This document shows, piece by piece, positions 36,467 to 43,971 of a stretch of DNA of 47,406 nt. Source of the DNA: Victivallales bacterium (GTDB taxonomy: Bacteria > Verrucomicrobiota > Lentisphaeria > Oligosphaerales > Oligosphaeraceae); the NCBI GenBank assembly GCA_017548425.1, contig JAFZAB010000077.1:1-47406 (forward strand), given 5' to 3'. The notes under the pieces were generated by a model. It worked only from the letters and a program-made list of their open reading frames with translations. It was not told the origin of the DNA and searched no databases. Both the position numbers and the translations under genes were made by a program. Every line of letters starts with the position of its first letter. Position 1 is the first letter of the stretch.

Positions 36467-37186
36467 TTACCATATTCCGCAGGAATTGAGATGTTTGTTC
36501 CAAAAACTCAGCAGTCCTTCGTCGTTCAGCGCTACAGCAATGATGTTGTCATACGCCTTTTGCTGCCAAGTCTTATTATCGACAAGACCTTGTAGATAGG
36601 CAGATTCGTGGTATACATAAAGATGGTGTTCCAGAAAGAAGACCTGCCATGCCACTTGTTCATAAGTCTCAAGTTTCCCCAGATGCCTTTGCAACAGTTG
36701 GTCGCCCAATGCCATCGCGGGAGAGATTGCATTCAATGCCTCGATAATCGAGATAGCCCGATTGCAATTTTCAGGGTAATTCCCTGCTAAAATGAAGGTT
36801 GACGTCAGTTCCGCAAACGTATGATCGAAAAATGACAGCAATTCATCATAAATGCCATCCGCTTCCAGCTTTTCCTTTTGCTGACCAATCCATCGCAGCA
36901 GATTATCGCAAATAGTTACAGCCCCGTCTCCATCGTCATTGCAGATGCGTTCCAGAGCAATTGGCAGGAAATAGATGGATTCACAGTATTCCCCTGCAGG
37001 CAGATAGCTTTGAAAAATGCAAATCAAGTCCGTATCGGTCAAATCTGCATCACTTTTGCTGATGATGGCCATTCGTTCCTCCTGCGAAAAGTCAGAGCCA
37101 GGATCGCTCAACTTTGCAGGGCGGGTATATTTACTACGGATGGTCAGGATGATATGTTCGGGGATATTCATTGTTCGCCATATCAT
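36467..37186 (-). CDS. Hypothetical helical protein coupled to a leader mini-ORF
   Basis: 239 residues, soluble, mostly helical, with a block LPAGEYCESIYFLPIALERI near 65-85 and FILAGNYPENCNRAISIIEAL near 130-150. No family is recognised. Its ATG (37186) overlaps by ATGA the stop of the 18-codon FFWDAPA mini-ORF, with no ribosome site of its own in the normal position, so translation probably depends on the mini-ORF. A second Met (MNIPEHI) lies five codons in and is an alternative start. It is the last gene of the A3 unit. Confidence 0.62.
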   Translation of the reverse strand: MIWRTMNIPEHIILTIRSKYTRPAKLSDPGSDFSQEERMAIISKSDADLTDTDLICIFQSYLPAGEYCESIYFLPIALERICNDDGDGAVTICDNLLRWIGQQKEKLEADGIYDELLSFFDHTFAELTSTFILAGNYPENCNRAISIIEALNAISPAMALGDQLLQRHLGKLETYEQVAWQVFFLEHHLYVYHESAYLQGLVDNKTWQQKAYDNIIAVALNDEGLLSFWNKHLNSCGIW

Positions 37187-37239
37187 TTATCAAACGCGGG
37201 CGCGTCCCAGAAGAAGAGTTTGCGGAGGAGGGGATTCAT
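37183..37239 (-). CDS. FFWDAPA leader mini-ORF b
   Basis: An 18-codon frame, MNPLLRKLFFWDAPAFDK, ending in TGA that overlaps the next gene's ATG (ATGA, 37183-37186). The first 15 codons are nearly identical in DNA to the N terminus of the large array membrane proteins. Repeated sequence plus coupled geometry argue that it is translated. No clear ribosome site precedes it. Confidence 0.55.
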   Translation of the reverse strand: MNPLLRKLFFWDAPAFDK

Positions 37240-37269
37240 TGTGGAGTCTTTCAGTGCTGAAATTTGGTA

Positions 37270-38466
37270 TTAGCCATGATTAGGATTGGGAACAATGGAG
37301 ATTTTTACGCAGAATTGACCAATGGAGGGGTTGTTCTCTGGGCGCTTCACCTCTATGACATCGTCAACCTGAAAAAACAGATGGTCAGATTCAAGGGTAT
37401 AGCGATGTTTGTTTTCCGTCTGGATTGCCCTGCCGAAAGCAGCGACTTGTTCCTTGTTTCCGCCATAAACAAACGTGACCGCATACGTGCGATTTAGGAA
37501 ATCTCCAAAGATGCTCTCACTCCAGAACTTCGGGGTGTTGGGACAAGCAAGGTTCGGCATATCATTCCAAGTGACAAACTGCTTTTCTTTAACTACGCCT
37601 TTGGCAATGAGGCATTGATGCAGAGAATGCAGTATTATCGTTTCTGGACCGCCTGGCTGACGCTGGCGACGGCAGAGCTGGAGGCATTCAGGACAGAGTT
37701 CACGCTGGGAAACTGGTCCCTTCCGCACAGTCTCCACATCAAACCCTCTTTGGCATATTTTGCAATGCATTGGCATATTTGGTTTCGGCTTAAATTCTTC
37801 CAAGCACGACTTCGAGCGATAATACTCCTCCACAAGATTCTTTTTTTCAGGAATATTGTCAGGCAGGGCATCAAGTTGCTGCCCGCAATCTTCCAGTTCC
37901 GCAGACGGGAAGGGAACATCTGGAAAGCCAGAATAGAAGTTATGGTAGAGGTTTCCAAGATATCGTATCAGGATTTGAATATACAGAACACGATATGCAG
38001 GCACGTCGGGAGCCAAAATCATTGCCTTCCGCGCCGCCAGATATTCTGGGTGATTCTGCAGGTCATAATACGCATCCTCCTCCAAGGAAACACCCACAAG
38101 TTCACGCCATTGTGATCGTGGAATACATCCTGAAAGATTTGTGCTAATGTCGGCAAACGCAAAATACGGAATCGGGTCGTTAGGAGATTCTTTACGCCAA
38201 TCCAGCACGGCTGGTATCAGCAAACGCTCGCAAAGGGGGAAACTGCTCCATTTCCACCTCGTCTCCGCGTTTGGCTCGGCAAAAAAGGCACGAATGAACG
38301 CACGTCGTTCCTCTGTGCCCCAGGATACCGTCTCATCCAGAAAACTGTTCAGATGAAGGAATGCCTCCTTTCGGAGACCCGCCTCTTTGTATCGGATGTA
38401 CTCCGCAAACTCGCGGTATTGCTCGAGTTGAAAGATGTTTGATTTATCTGTATTATCCAATGCCAT
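37270..38466 (-). CDS. Hypothetical protein with zinc-ribbon-like knuckles
   Basis: 398 residues with no TM segment. A helical N-terminal region (to about 220) is followed by two Cys pairs, CKIC (235-238) and CPEC (258-261), that could form a zinc ribbon, and a beta-rich C-terminal domain (TYAVTFVYGGNKEQVAAFGRAIQ...). Function unknown. It is the first gene of the unit behind repeat A3 and lies 30 bp upstream of mini-ORF b. Confidence 0.65.
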   Translation of the reverse strand: MALDNTDKSNIFQLEQYREFAEYIRYKEAGLRKEAFLHLNSFLDETVSWGTEERRAFIRAFFAEPNAETRWKWSSFPLCERLLIPAVLDWRKESPNDPIPYFAFADISTNLSGCIPRSQWRELVGVSLEEDAYYDLQNHPEYLAARKAMILAPDVPAYRVLYIQILIRYLGNLYHNFYSGFPDVPFPSAELEDCGQQLDALPDNIPEKKNLVEEYYRSKSCLEEFKPKPNMPMHCKICQRGFDVETVRKGPVSQRELCPECLQLCRRQRQPGGPETIILHSLHQCLIAKGVVKEKQFVTWNDMPNLACPNTPKFWSESIFGDFLNRTYAVTFVYGGNKEQVAAFGRAIQTENKHRYTLESDHLFFQVDDVIEVKRPENNPSIGQFCVKISIVPNPNHG

Positions 38467-38557
38467 CTGTCGCCTTGCATTTGAAATAAAAACTAACCTT
38501 CTAAACTCTTGACGTTAATTTCAGATGAATTACGCATTGCCATTTCCGTCCATCCCC

Positions 38558-38622
38558 TAATCTACACTCCCTTCGGCGGTTTGCAATCGTGTGGCGCGGG
38601 ATTGGCTCGACTGGCGGGAGGT
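38558..38622 (-). promoter_or_regulatory. Repeat A copy 3 (promoter-palindrome)
   Basis: Minus-strand TTGCAA (38581-38586), 16 bp, TAGATT (38559-38564), 93 bp before the 398-residue gene. CTCCC and GGGAG outer arms pair. It continues into repeat B2. Confidence 0.65.
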
Positions 38623-38660
38623 TTTTCGTCAAACCGCGATGCCCGATACCGCCCCCCAAC

Positions 38661-39290
38661 GCCGATTTGTAAAAGACCGCGTTTCGTATCTCATTTTGGC
38701 ATTTTGAGGTTTGAAACCTTCTCCGTCCCCACCTCAAAACTGCCTGCTGTTCCTCCGCGGAGAAGATTTTATCTGCCTTTCTCTTGATATCCAGACGACG
38801 CTATTCAAGAAAAAAGCGGAGAAAAACGGCGTCTTGAGGGTGAAAATGTCGATTTAGGAGAAAAGCCGGCGGTCTTTTCAAACGGAGAAAACCGGCGGAA
38901 AACTGGCCGGAGAAGTCCCCGAAACGGTCTTTTCTCCGTTCTCCGCAGGGGGATGGGCGCAAACGGAGAATACGCCTAAATGTCGCATTTCACGGTAGTT
39001 AGGAGAAACGAAACAGCCCACTGACGGGAAAGCCGTCAATGGGCTGCGTGAAAAGCGATGGTCGGACAAGGTGGGGCGATTTAGAACCGTTCTCCAGCGT
39101 TCTCCGCTCGCTAACCCGCGACCTTTTCAAAAGCCAGCCGTCGGGAGAACGGGAAACCGTTTTTTCCGCCTCAAAAAACAGGCTGAAAAGGTCGTTTGGT
39201 TCTTGATTGGCGTGAATGGTCCATCTGCGCGAAGAATGGACGACGAGTGAGGAACGGAAGTTCAATTGGCAATCGCGCGGAGGGGGATTG
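38661..39290. repeat. Repeat B copy 2, noncoding, CGGAGAA-rich
   Basis: Aligned along its length with B1: same start GCCGATTTGTAAAAG, same order of CGGAGAA/TTCTCCG heptamers, the same hairpin, and the same end near GAATGGACGAC. It ends in a degenerate A core (GGCAATCGCGCGG, 39269-39281) just beyond the stop of the next gene. Substitutions and small indels separate the copies. Confidence 0.8.
39006..39045 (-). terminator. Terminator hairpin in repeat B2
   Basis: The same stem as in B1, 39015-39045 (AGCCCA/TGGGCT and TGACGG/CCGTCA, loop GAAAG), followed on the minus strand by GTTTCGTTT. The T-tract is weaker than in B1. It lies downstream of the 627-residue gene. Confidence 0.6.
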
Positions 39291-39307
39291 GCAGGGGGCG
39301 CGATGTG

Positions 39308-41191
39308 TCACGGCTTGCTTTGTTTGAGGGGAAGCAGAATGCGGATGTCGTCGCGTCTGCTGTATGCCGTGCGTTGCGCGTCTCCTGGGAGGTCGAAGTT
39401 TACGCCATCGTCATCGGTTTTGTTGGGGCCGACGCTCCAGACCTGAATAGCCTGAATCGGGACTGCCTTCTGCTTGTCGTAGTCAAAAAAACAGCACTCG
39501 CCGACACGGTATTTCAGCGGTTTGCCCGTATAAGGATCTTCCAACGCCGAGGGCATAGAGGCGGGATATGCCCCCGTCCGCCTGTATTCCAGCAGGGCGT
39601 CTATGGCGCAACGCAAGACCCTGTTTTTCGCCAAGACATTTCGATAACCATAATAAGCAAATTGCAGCCAATCATAATGAAAATCCATCCCAACCAAAAG
39701 GCTGCCGCAATTGTATGCCGGCATCGTTTCTGGAAGCTCCCTCAACACCTTGAAGACAATGCGCTGGTCGTTGGCGGCAAACCAGAAGAACTGCGGCAGT
39801 AAAAGATGCCCTGCGTTGATTGTCACCCGCCTTGACCAAGATGGCTTTTCCCAATAGCCTCCGTTCACGGAATGAAGCAGATAAAATACGGGATAAATCA
39901 CTGGCAACGCCTCTCCTGCCAAAAAATCGTCCTTCATTTCAAATTGCTCGTTGAAACGAATGCCTAAATCATACACCTTACCATATAAAGCCTCCCTGTA
40001 TGCGGGGTCGCTTTTCTCCAGAAGTTCCTTCACCATAGCAAGTTGTTCATCCGTCGGCAACGGCGAGGACAGGAGCTTTTCAAGGAAAAAGAACCAGAGT
40101 CTGTCACTGTTCAGGCCACTATTCCCAAAGGAGTACGTTTCAATCAGCCTCCAACATTCGAGAAGGTTGTTCACCACGCGAATGGCCTCCATCACTGTCT
40201 CCATCTCTTTGTCAACCAATGCAAAATGCAGACGCCACAGCTCGGCCATAAACAACTTGCGTAGGGCATCGGCAACCTCCAGCCTGATGTAATCTTCGTG
40301 AAGAAGCAATGGCGGCGATTCGCTGAACATCGTCTCAAGCACTGACAATTCCGTGAAGTCTGCCAACTGACGCCGATAGCGGTCGAGCTCAAGTGGGGTA
40401 AGTTTCCGGAAATCAGGGTAATGCTCCAGAATGTCGTTTATGTATATAACGGAATCGTCATTCCCATCCACATAACCTGTCCCGGGCTTTGGGCGACGTG
40501 CAAGGATTTCGCGGACCTTCCGCCAGAAATCAGCGTCAATGCGACATTCCCGTGTAATCCGCGCGTCTCTTGCCTCGGCAGTCGGCGGACGCCCGAATAG
40601 TTTTTCGAGATCGGCGCAATTCCTGTTTGCCGCGATTTTTGCGGAAATGGCAAGGCAAAGCGACACCGTCCAAACCACGGCCACAATCCACCATATACGC
40701 CGTACTCCCTTGCAAATCAAGTCATTCTGGATGTGTTTCAGCCATCCTCCGAGACAGGCATACCCGCACAATGCAAGCGCCAATGCGGGAACGACATACG
40801 CCGTCCAGCGCTCCCAGTGCGCCAAGAGAACGGCACCCGTGGAAAGCCAAAGCAGTCCCGCCATCACGCGCAGGCAGAGCGCCAGCCATTCGCGCGAACG
40901 CACATCCTGTCGACTTCTGCGGCCCAGGACAAACAGGCGCACCAGACAGACGACAACTATAACCGCCTCAATCCCAGCGATAACTGACATTGAATAAAAC
41001 GGTATCAGGACAAGCCACATTCCGAAAACCTTCACCAAGACATCAGAAGGTTCGCGCGTCAGGAGAAACGCCAGCCAGAAGCACAGAAAAGCGGAAATGC
41101 ACCAAGGCACCGCCCACATCAGCGTCGCGTGGAAGAACGCGCCCTGTGCGGGTGCGTCCCAGAAGAAGAGTTTGCGGAGGAGGTGCTTCAT
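39308..41191 (-). CDS. Large FFWDAPAQ-leader membrane protein (array gene 2)
   Basis: 627 residues starting MKHLLRKLFFWDAPAQ, with AAGGAAAAAG upstream. Five or six TM segments lie within the first ~215 residues, followed by a helical soluble domain and the C-terminal RRTGAYPASMPSALEDPYTG, then IQAIQVWSVGPNKTDDDG and RRDDIRILLPL. Same architecture as 32004-34067, but strongly diverged except at both ends. Third gene of the unit behind A4 (351 residues, 241 residues, then this). Function unknown. Confidence 0.75.
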   Translation of the reverse strand: MKHLLRKLFFWDAPAQGAFFHATLMWAVPWCISAFLCFWLAFLLTREPSDVLVKVFGMWLVLIPFYSMSVIAGIEAVIVVVCLVRLFVLGRRSRQDVRSREWLALCLRVMAGLLWLSTGAVLLAHWERWTAYVVPALALALCGYACLGGWLKHIQNDLICKGVRRIWWIVAVVWTVSLCLAISAKIAANRNCADLEKLFGRPPTAEARDARITRECRIDADFWRKVREILARRPKPGTGYVDGNDDSVIYINDILEHYPDFRKLTPLELDRYRRQLADFTELSVLETMFSESPPLLLHEDYIRLEVADALRKLFMAELWRLHFALVDKEMETVMEAIRVVNNLLECWRLIETYSFGNSGLNSDRLWFFFLEKLLSSPLPTDEQLAMVKELLEKSDPAYREALYGKVYDLGIRFNEQFEMKDDFLAGEALPVIYPVFYLLHSVNGGYWEKPSWSRRVTINAGHLLLPQFFWFAANDQRIVFKVLRELPETMPAYNCGSLLVGMDFHYDWLQFAYYGYRNVLAKNRVLRCAIDALLEYRRTGAYPASMPSALEDPYTGKPLKYRVGECCFFDYDKQKAVPIQAIQVWSVGPNKTDDDGVNFDLPGDAQRTAYSRRDDIRILLPLKQSKP

Positions 41192-41221
41192 GGCTTTTTC
41201 CTTGTTGTTTTCATATTCCGC

Positions 41222-41947
41222 TCAATCAGGGATAATTCTGTACTTCATGTGCCTTGCCTTGAAGTAGCAGTATCCGGGGCCTATCTTATCGACAGTCATG
41301 TCATCGTCATCGATGAGATAAACGAATCCATCCTGCAAAATGACAGTTGAGCCAAGCCAGAAATGGTCATATTCATCTGAATGCCTGCTGGAAGTGTCAT
41401 ATTCCAGATCACCCCTGAACCAGACTTCAATCTTGTAGCCCCAGGTTCCTTCAAAGAGCAGATAAAGAGTGCCATCTTCCTTTAGTTCCTCTTTTGCGAT
41501 GAATGCGTCGTGAAATCCACCAGACGCCCAGGAAAGATTGACAATATCCGCCTCCGTCTTGATTTCCGTTGTCTCTTCATATACATATCCTGCATCCATT
41601 GTACGGCATTTGTCAAGAATCTCCTTAGGCTGTTCGTCCCTGTCCAGAAAGGAATCAAGCAGTTCCCTATTCAAAAAAACAACGCAGCCAACGCCATTTT
41701 CATCCTTGCGCCAATTGCTCTGGTCGGCATCGATGATAATGACTTGTGGAATGATGTATTTTGTATTGGGAGCGAATGCAAGCCATTTGATCAGACGCCT
41801 CTTTTCAGCATCCCACACAATCCAATAAGGATTATGTATGTTCTGGAGATACTTCTCGTAATCATCCGTGGCCGTTATGTCCTTGTAGTAGCCAAATACT
41901 GCGGAAACATAGTACTTGCCTTCGCCTTGACGTATTATTGCGTGCAT
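41222..41947 (-). CDS. Hypothetical soluble protein
   Basis: 241 residues, acidic, no signal or TM segment. A C-terminal half with GGFHDAFI, LYLLFEGTWGYKIEVWFRGDLEYD and YLIDDDDM suggests a beta-sandwich domain. This GFHDA...WG pattern occurs in uncharacterised proteins, some of them next to polymorphic-toxin genes, but I cannot name a family. It is the middle gene of the A4 unit, 63 bp after the 351-residue gene and 30 bp before the membrane protein. Confidence 0.6.
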   Translation of the reverse strand: MHAIIRQGEGKYYVSAVFGYYKDITATDDYEKYLQNIHNPYWIVWDAEKRRLIKWLAFAPNTKYIIPQVIIIDADQSNWRKDENGVGCVVFLNRELLDSFLDRDEQPKEILDKCRTMDAGYVYEETTEIKTEADIVNLSWASGGFHDAFIAKEELKEDGTLYLLFEGTWGYKIEVWFRGDLEYDTSSRHSDEYDHFWLGSTVILQDGFVYLIDDDDMTVDKIGPGYCYFKARHMKYRIIPD

Positions 41948-42010
41948 GTCGCCTCTTCCGTTTCTTGCTGTTTTCCCGCTACTGTCTTTTCCCTTTTTGC
42001 TTGCATTTTC

Positions 42011-43066
42011 CTAATACGGCGCGGTGATCCGCTGGTAGGCCATTCCATTGAAATCGTACAACTGCTTCGGTTCCAACGGCAACTTCAATTCCAACGCGTA
42101 GATTGCGCCGTTTTCGGCATAGACGATACGTTTGCGGTAGGTGTCGTACTCCGCCCAGCGCCAGTCCATACCGTCCATAAGCACCTTCCCGTCGGCATCC
42201 AGAAGACAATGCCGTTCCCAGTAGATTTCATGCCGAGACTCGTAGCCGCCAGGGAATTCCTTCCGCAGAATCCATCCATTGGAAAGTGTTTTCTCATAAA
42301 ACCATCCTGGCTTGGCATTCTCCAAATATTGCCACCCATCACGCTCCAGGCGAAAGTCATAGACCATCATGCATTCTCCCCGAGTTCCCCAGCCTTGCTC
42401 CTTTTTCAGATAATCCGTGAGCGGAAGCTCCTTTAATCTGCGGTCCTGCACGCCTGGAATGGTCTTTGCAATCCATTCAGGCGGACGGTTGAGGTAGAAC
42501 TCCCTCTCGCTTTCGAAAATACCGCCTCCATTCCATCCCGTGCCGTGCCACCAGAGGGAGAGCGCCTTGAGATAAGGAGTACGAGAGATTGCCGTCCAAC
42601 TGTAGTCGTGGTAGTCGGCAGACTGCTCCATCCGTTGAAACTCCTGCCGATGTTCGTCGCGTATCAGTTTCTCCTCGTGCTCTGCTTCACGATGCTTTGC
42701 CTCGATGAAAGACTCAAAATCGGAAGTTTGATTCCTTTGCCATTCGTCATACCAATTGTAAAAGTTCCCAACCCTCCGTTCCACTTCCTCGCGGACGATT
42801 TTTTCCACAGGATTCACACGACCATACTTTGCGGCGAAGTAAATCAGATGCTCTCCCTTGGGAGACAAGTCGCATCGTAGCGGATAGATGCGACCGCGCA
42901 GCCACTGTCCCAAGGCGAAGGTGTCATTGCTGCGGTCCCAGCCGATGACGGCGACCTTGTCGGACGGACCACGCCGAAAGACAACTGCATTCGGTCCCCG
43001 TCGTGCCAGAATGGCGTGCAGGCGAGCAGGAGGCTTTGCATTCTGTGTTTTTGTGTCAAACATCAT
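42011..43066 (-). CDS. Conserved hypothetical protein behind leader mini-ORF
   Basis: 351 residues, soluble. The N-terminal half has the recurrent pattern LHAILARRGPNAVVFRRGPS, KVAVIGWD, FALGQWLRGRIYPLRCDLSPKG and YFAAKY. The middle has YSWTAISRTPYLKALSLWW, GGGIFES. I recall this pattern from uncharacterised proteins of several phyla. It looks like a beta-propeller-type or display domain, but no activity is known. Its ATG (43066) has no ribosome site and lies 11 nt after the stop of mini-ORF d. Confidence 0.68.
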   Translation of the reverse strand: MMFDTKTQNAKPPARLHAILARRGPNAVVFRRGPSDKVAVIGWDRSNDTFALGQWLRGRIYPLRCDLSPKGEHLIYFAAKYGRVNPVEKIVREEVERRVGNFYNWYDEWQRNQTSDFESFIEAKHREAEHEEKLIRDEHRQEFQRMEQSADYHDYSWTAISRTPYLKALSLWWHGTGWNGGGIFESEREFYLNRPPEWIAKTIPGVQDRRLKELPLTDYLKKEQGWGTRGECMMVYDFRLERDGWQYLENAKPGWFYEKTLSNGWILRKEFPGGYESRHEIYWERHCLLDADGKVLMDGMDWRWAEYDTYRKRIVYAENGAIYALELKLPLEPKQLYDFNGMAYQRITAPY

Positions 43067-43077
43067 TATCTGCTATT

Positions 43078-43134
43078 TCATTCCCCCTGCGCGGGCGCGT
43101 CCCAGAAGAAGATTTTGCGGAGGAGGGGCTTCAT
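43078..43134 (-). CDS. FFWDAPA leader mini-ORF d
   Basis: An 18-codon frame, MKPLLRKIFFWDAPAQGE, TGA at 43078-43080, 41 bp downstream of the A4 -10 box and 11 nt before the 351-residue gene. It is the first translated element of its unit. Codons 1-16 are almost identical in DNA to the starts at 45985 and 46724. Confidence 0.55.
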   Translation of the reverse strand: MKPLLRKIFFWDAPAQGE

Positions 43135-43173
43135 TGTATCCAGTTTATTTGCTACTCGCTGTTGCCATCCCCC

Positions 43174-43235
43174 TAATCTACACTCCCTTCGGCGGTTTGC
43201 AATCGCGTGGCGCGGGATTAGCTCGACTGGCGGGG
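43174..43235 (-). promoter_or_regulatory. Repeat A copy 4 (promoter-palindrome)
   Basis: Minus-strand TTGCAA (43197-43202), 16 bp, TAGATT (43175-43180), 41 bp before mini-ORF d. The core palindrome is intact, but the outer right arm (GGGGA) does not pair well with CTCCC. Confidence 0.6.
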
Positions 43236-43263
43236 ACTGTTTTCAGGTGGGATGGAATAATAC

Positions 43264-43875
43264 TCATTTGATGTCTGCCGCCTCACAGCACTTCCGAAGA
43301 ACCTCGGCATCGTCTTTGGACATAAACGGAGCATACTTGTCATAGATATCCTTGAAACAAGTGAGGTTCTCCACAGCAGAAACTTGTCCGGCCTCGAAGG
43401 CAATCAATGTCCAAGAGACTTCTGTGTCCATCCCAAGTAGGTTGGCTTTTCTGTGTTTGTGGCAACCAATCACGCTGTCAAGCAGTACAGGGGTATTGCA
43501 GGCGGCGACACTATCAGGGTCAACAGCCCTCTCATATTGGACATATACATATTTTTTGTGTGTTTTCGGGCAATAATCCAATTCCCGCAAAGTATCATTA
43601 TCAAAAACGCCGCATTCAACAAGTTCCTGAAAAGAAGGGAAATGAGGTAATGATTCGTTTCCGCCATTCTTCTGACCAAATTGATAAACGTGCAATCCAC
43701 ACGCCAATTGCTTTAGGTTAGAGTTGCAATTTGAAACATTGAGGCGTTCCCTGATTATCTTGTAGTGATTGATGGCCACAAAAAACACAAGGCCCGAAAC
43801 CAATGTGAGCATGACAACTGCGAGACGTCGTTTCGCAGTTGACTTTTTACCTTGCTGTTGGCAACTTCGTTCCAT
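43264..43875 (-). CDS. Single-TM pseudopilin-like protein, paralogue 2
   Basis: 203 residues, colinear without gaps with the protein at 35002-35613, mostly with conservative changes. One TM helix lies near 18-38, with CNSNLKQLACGLHVY, FPSFQELVECGVF and YCPKTHKKYVYVQYE. The downstream DNA up to repeat A4 is also similar to the region beyond 35002. It is a single-gene unit behind A5. Role unknown; possibly a minor-pilin-like or envelope protein. Confidence 0.68.
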   Translation of the reverse strand: MERSCQQQGKKSTAKRRLAVVMLTLVSGLVFFVAINHYKIIRERLNVSNCNSNLKQLACGLHVYQFGQKNGGNESLPHFPSFQELVECGVFDNDTLRELDYCPKTHKKYVYVQYERAVDPDSVAACNTPVLLDSVIGCHKHRKANLLGMDTEVSWTLIAFEAGQVSAVENLTCFKDIYDKYAPFMSKDDAEVLRKCCEAADIK

Positions 43876-43920
43876 AATGGTACTCGAGATGGTTCTCCAC
43901 TGCCAATCTCGTCCATCCCC

Positions 43921-43971
43921 TAATCTACACTCCCTTCGGAGGTTTGCAATCGCGTGGCGCGGGATTGGCTT
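43921..43971 (-). promoter_or_regulatory. Repeat A copy 5 (promoter-palindrome, short)
   Basis: Minus-strand TTGCAA (43944-43949), 16 bp, TAGATT (43922-43927), 47 bp before paralogue 2. The right arm is cut short where the neighbouring gene ends at 43970. Confidence 0.6.
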
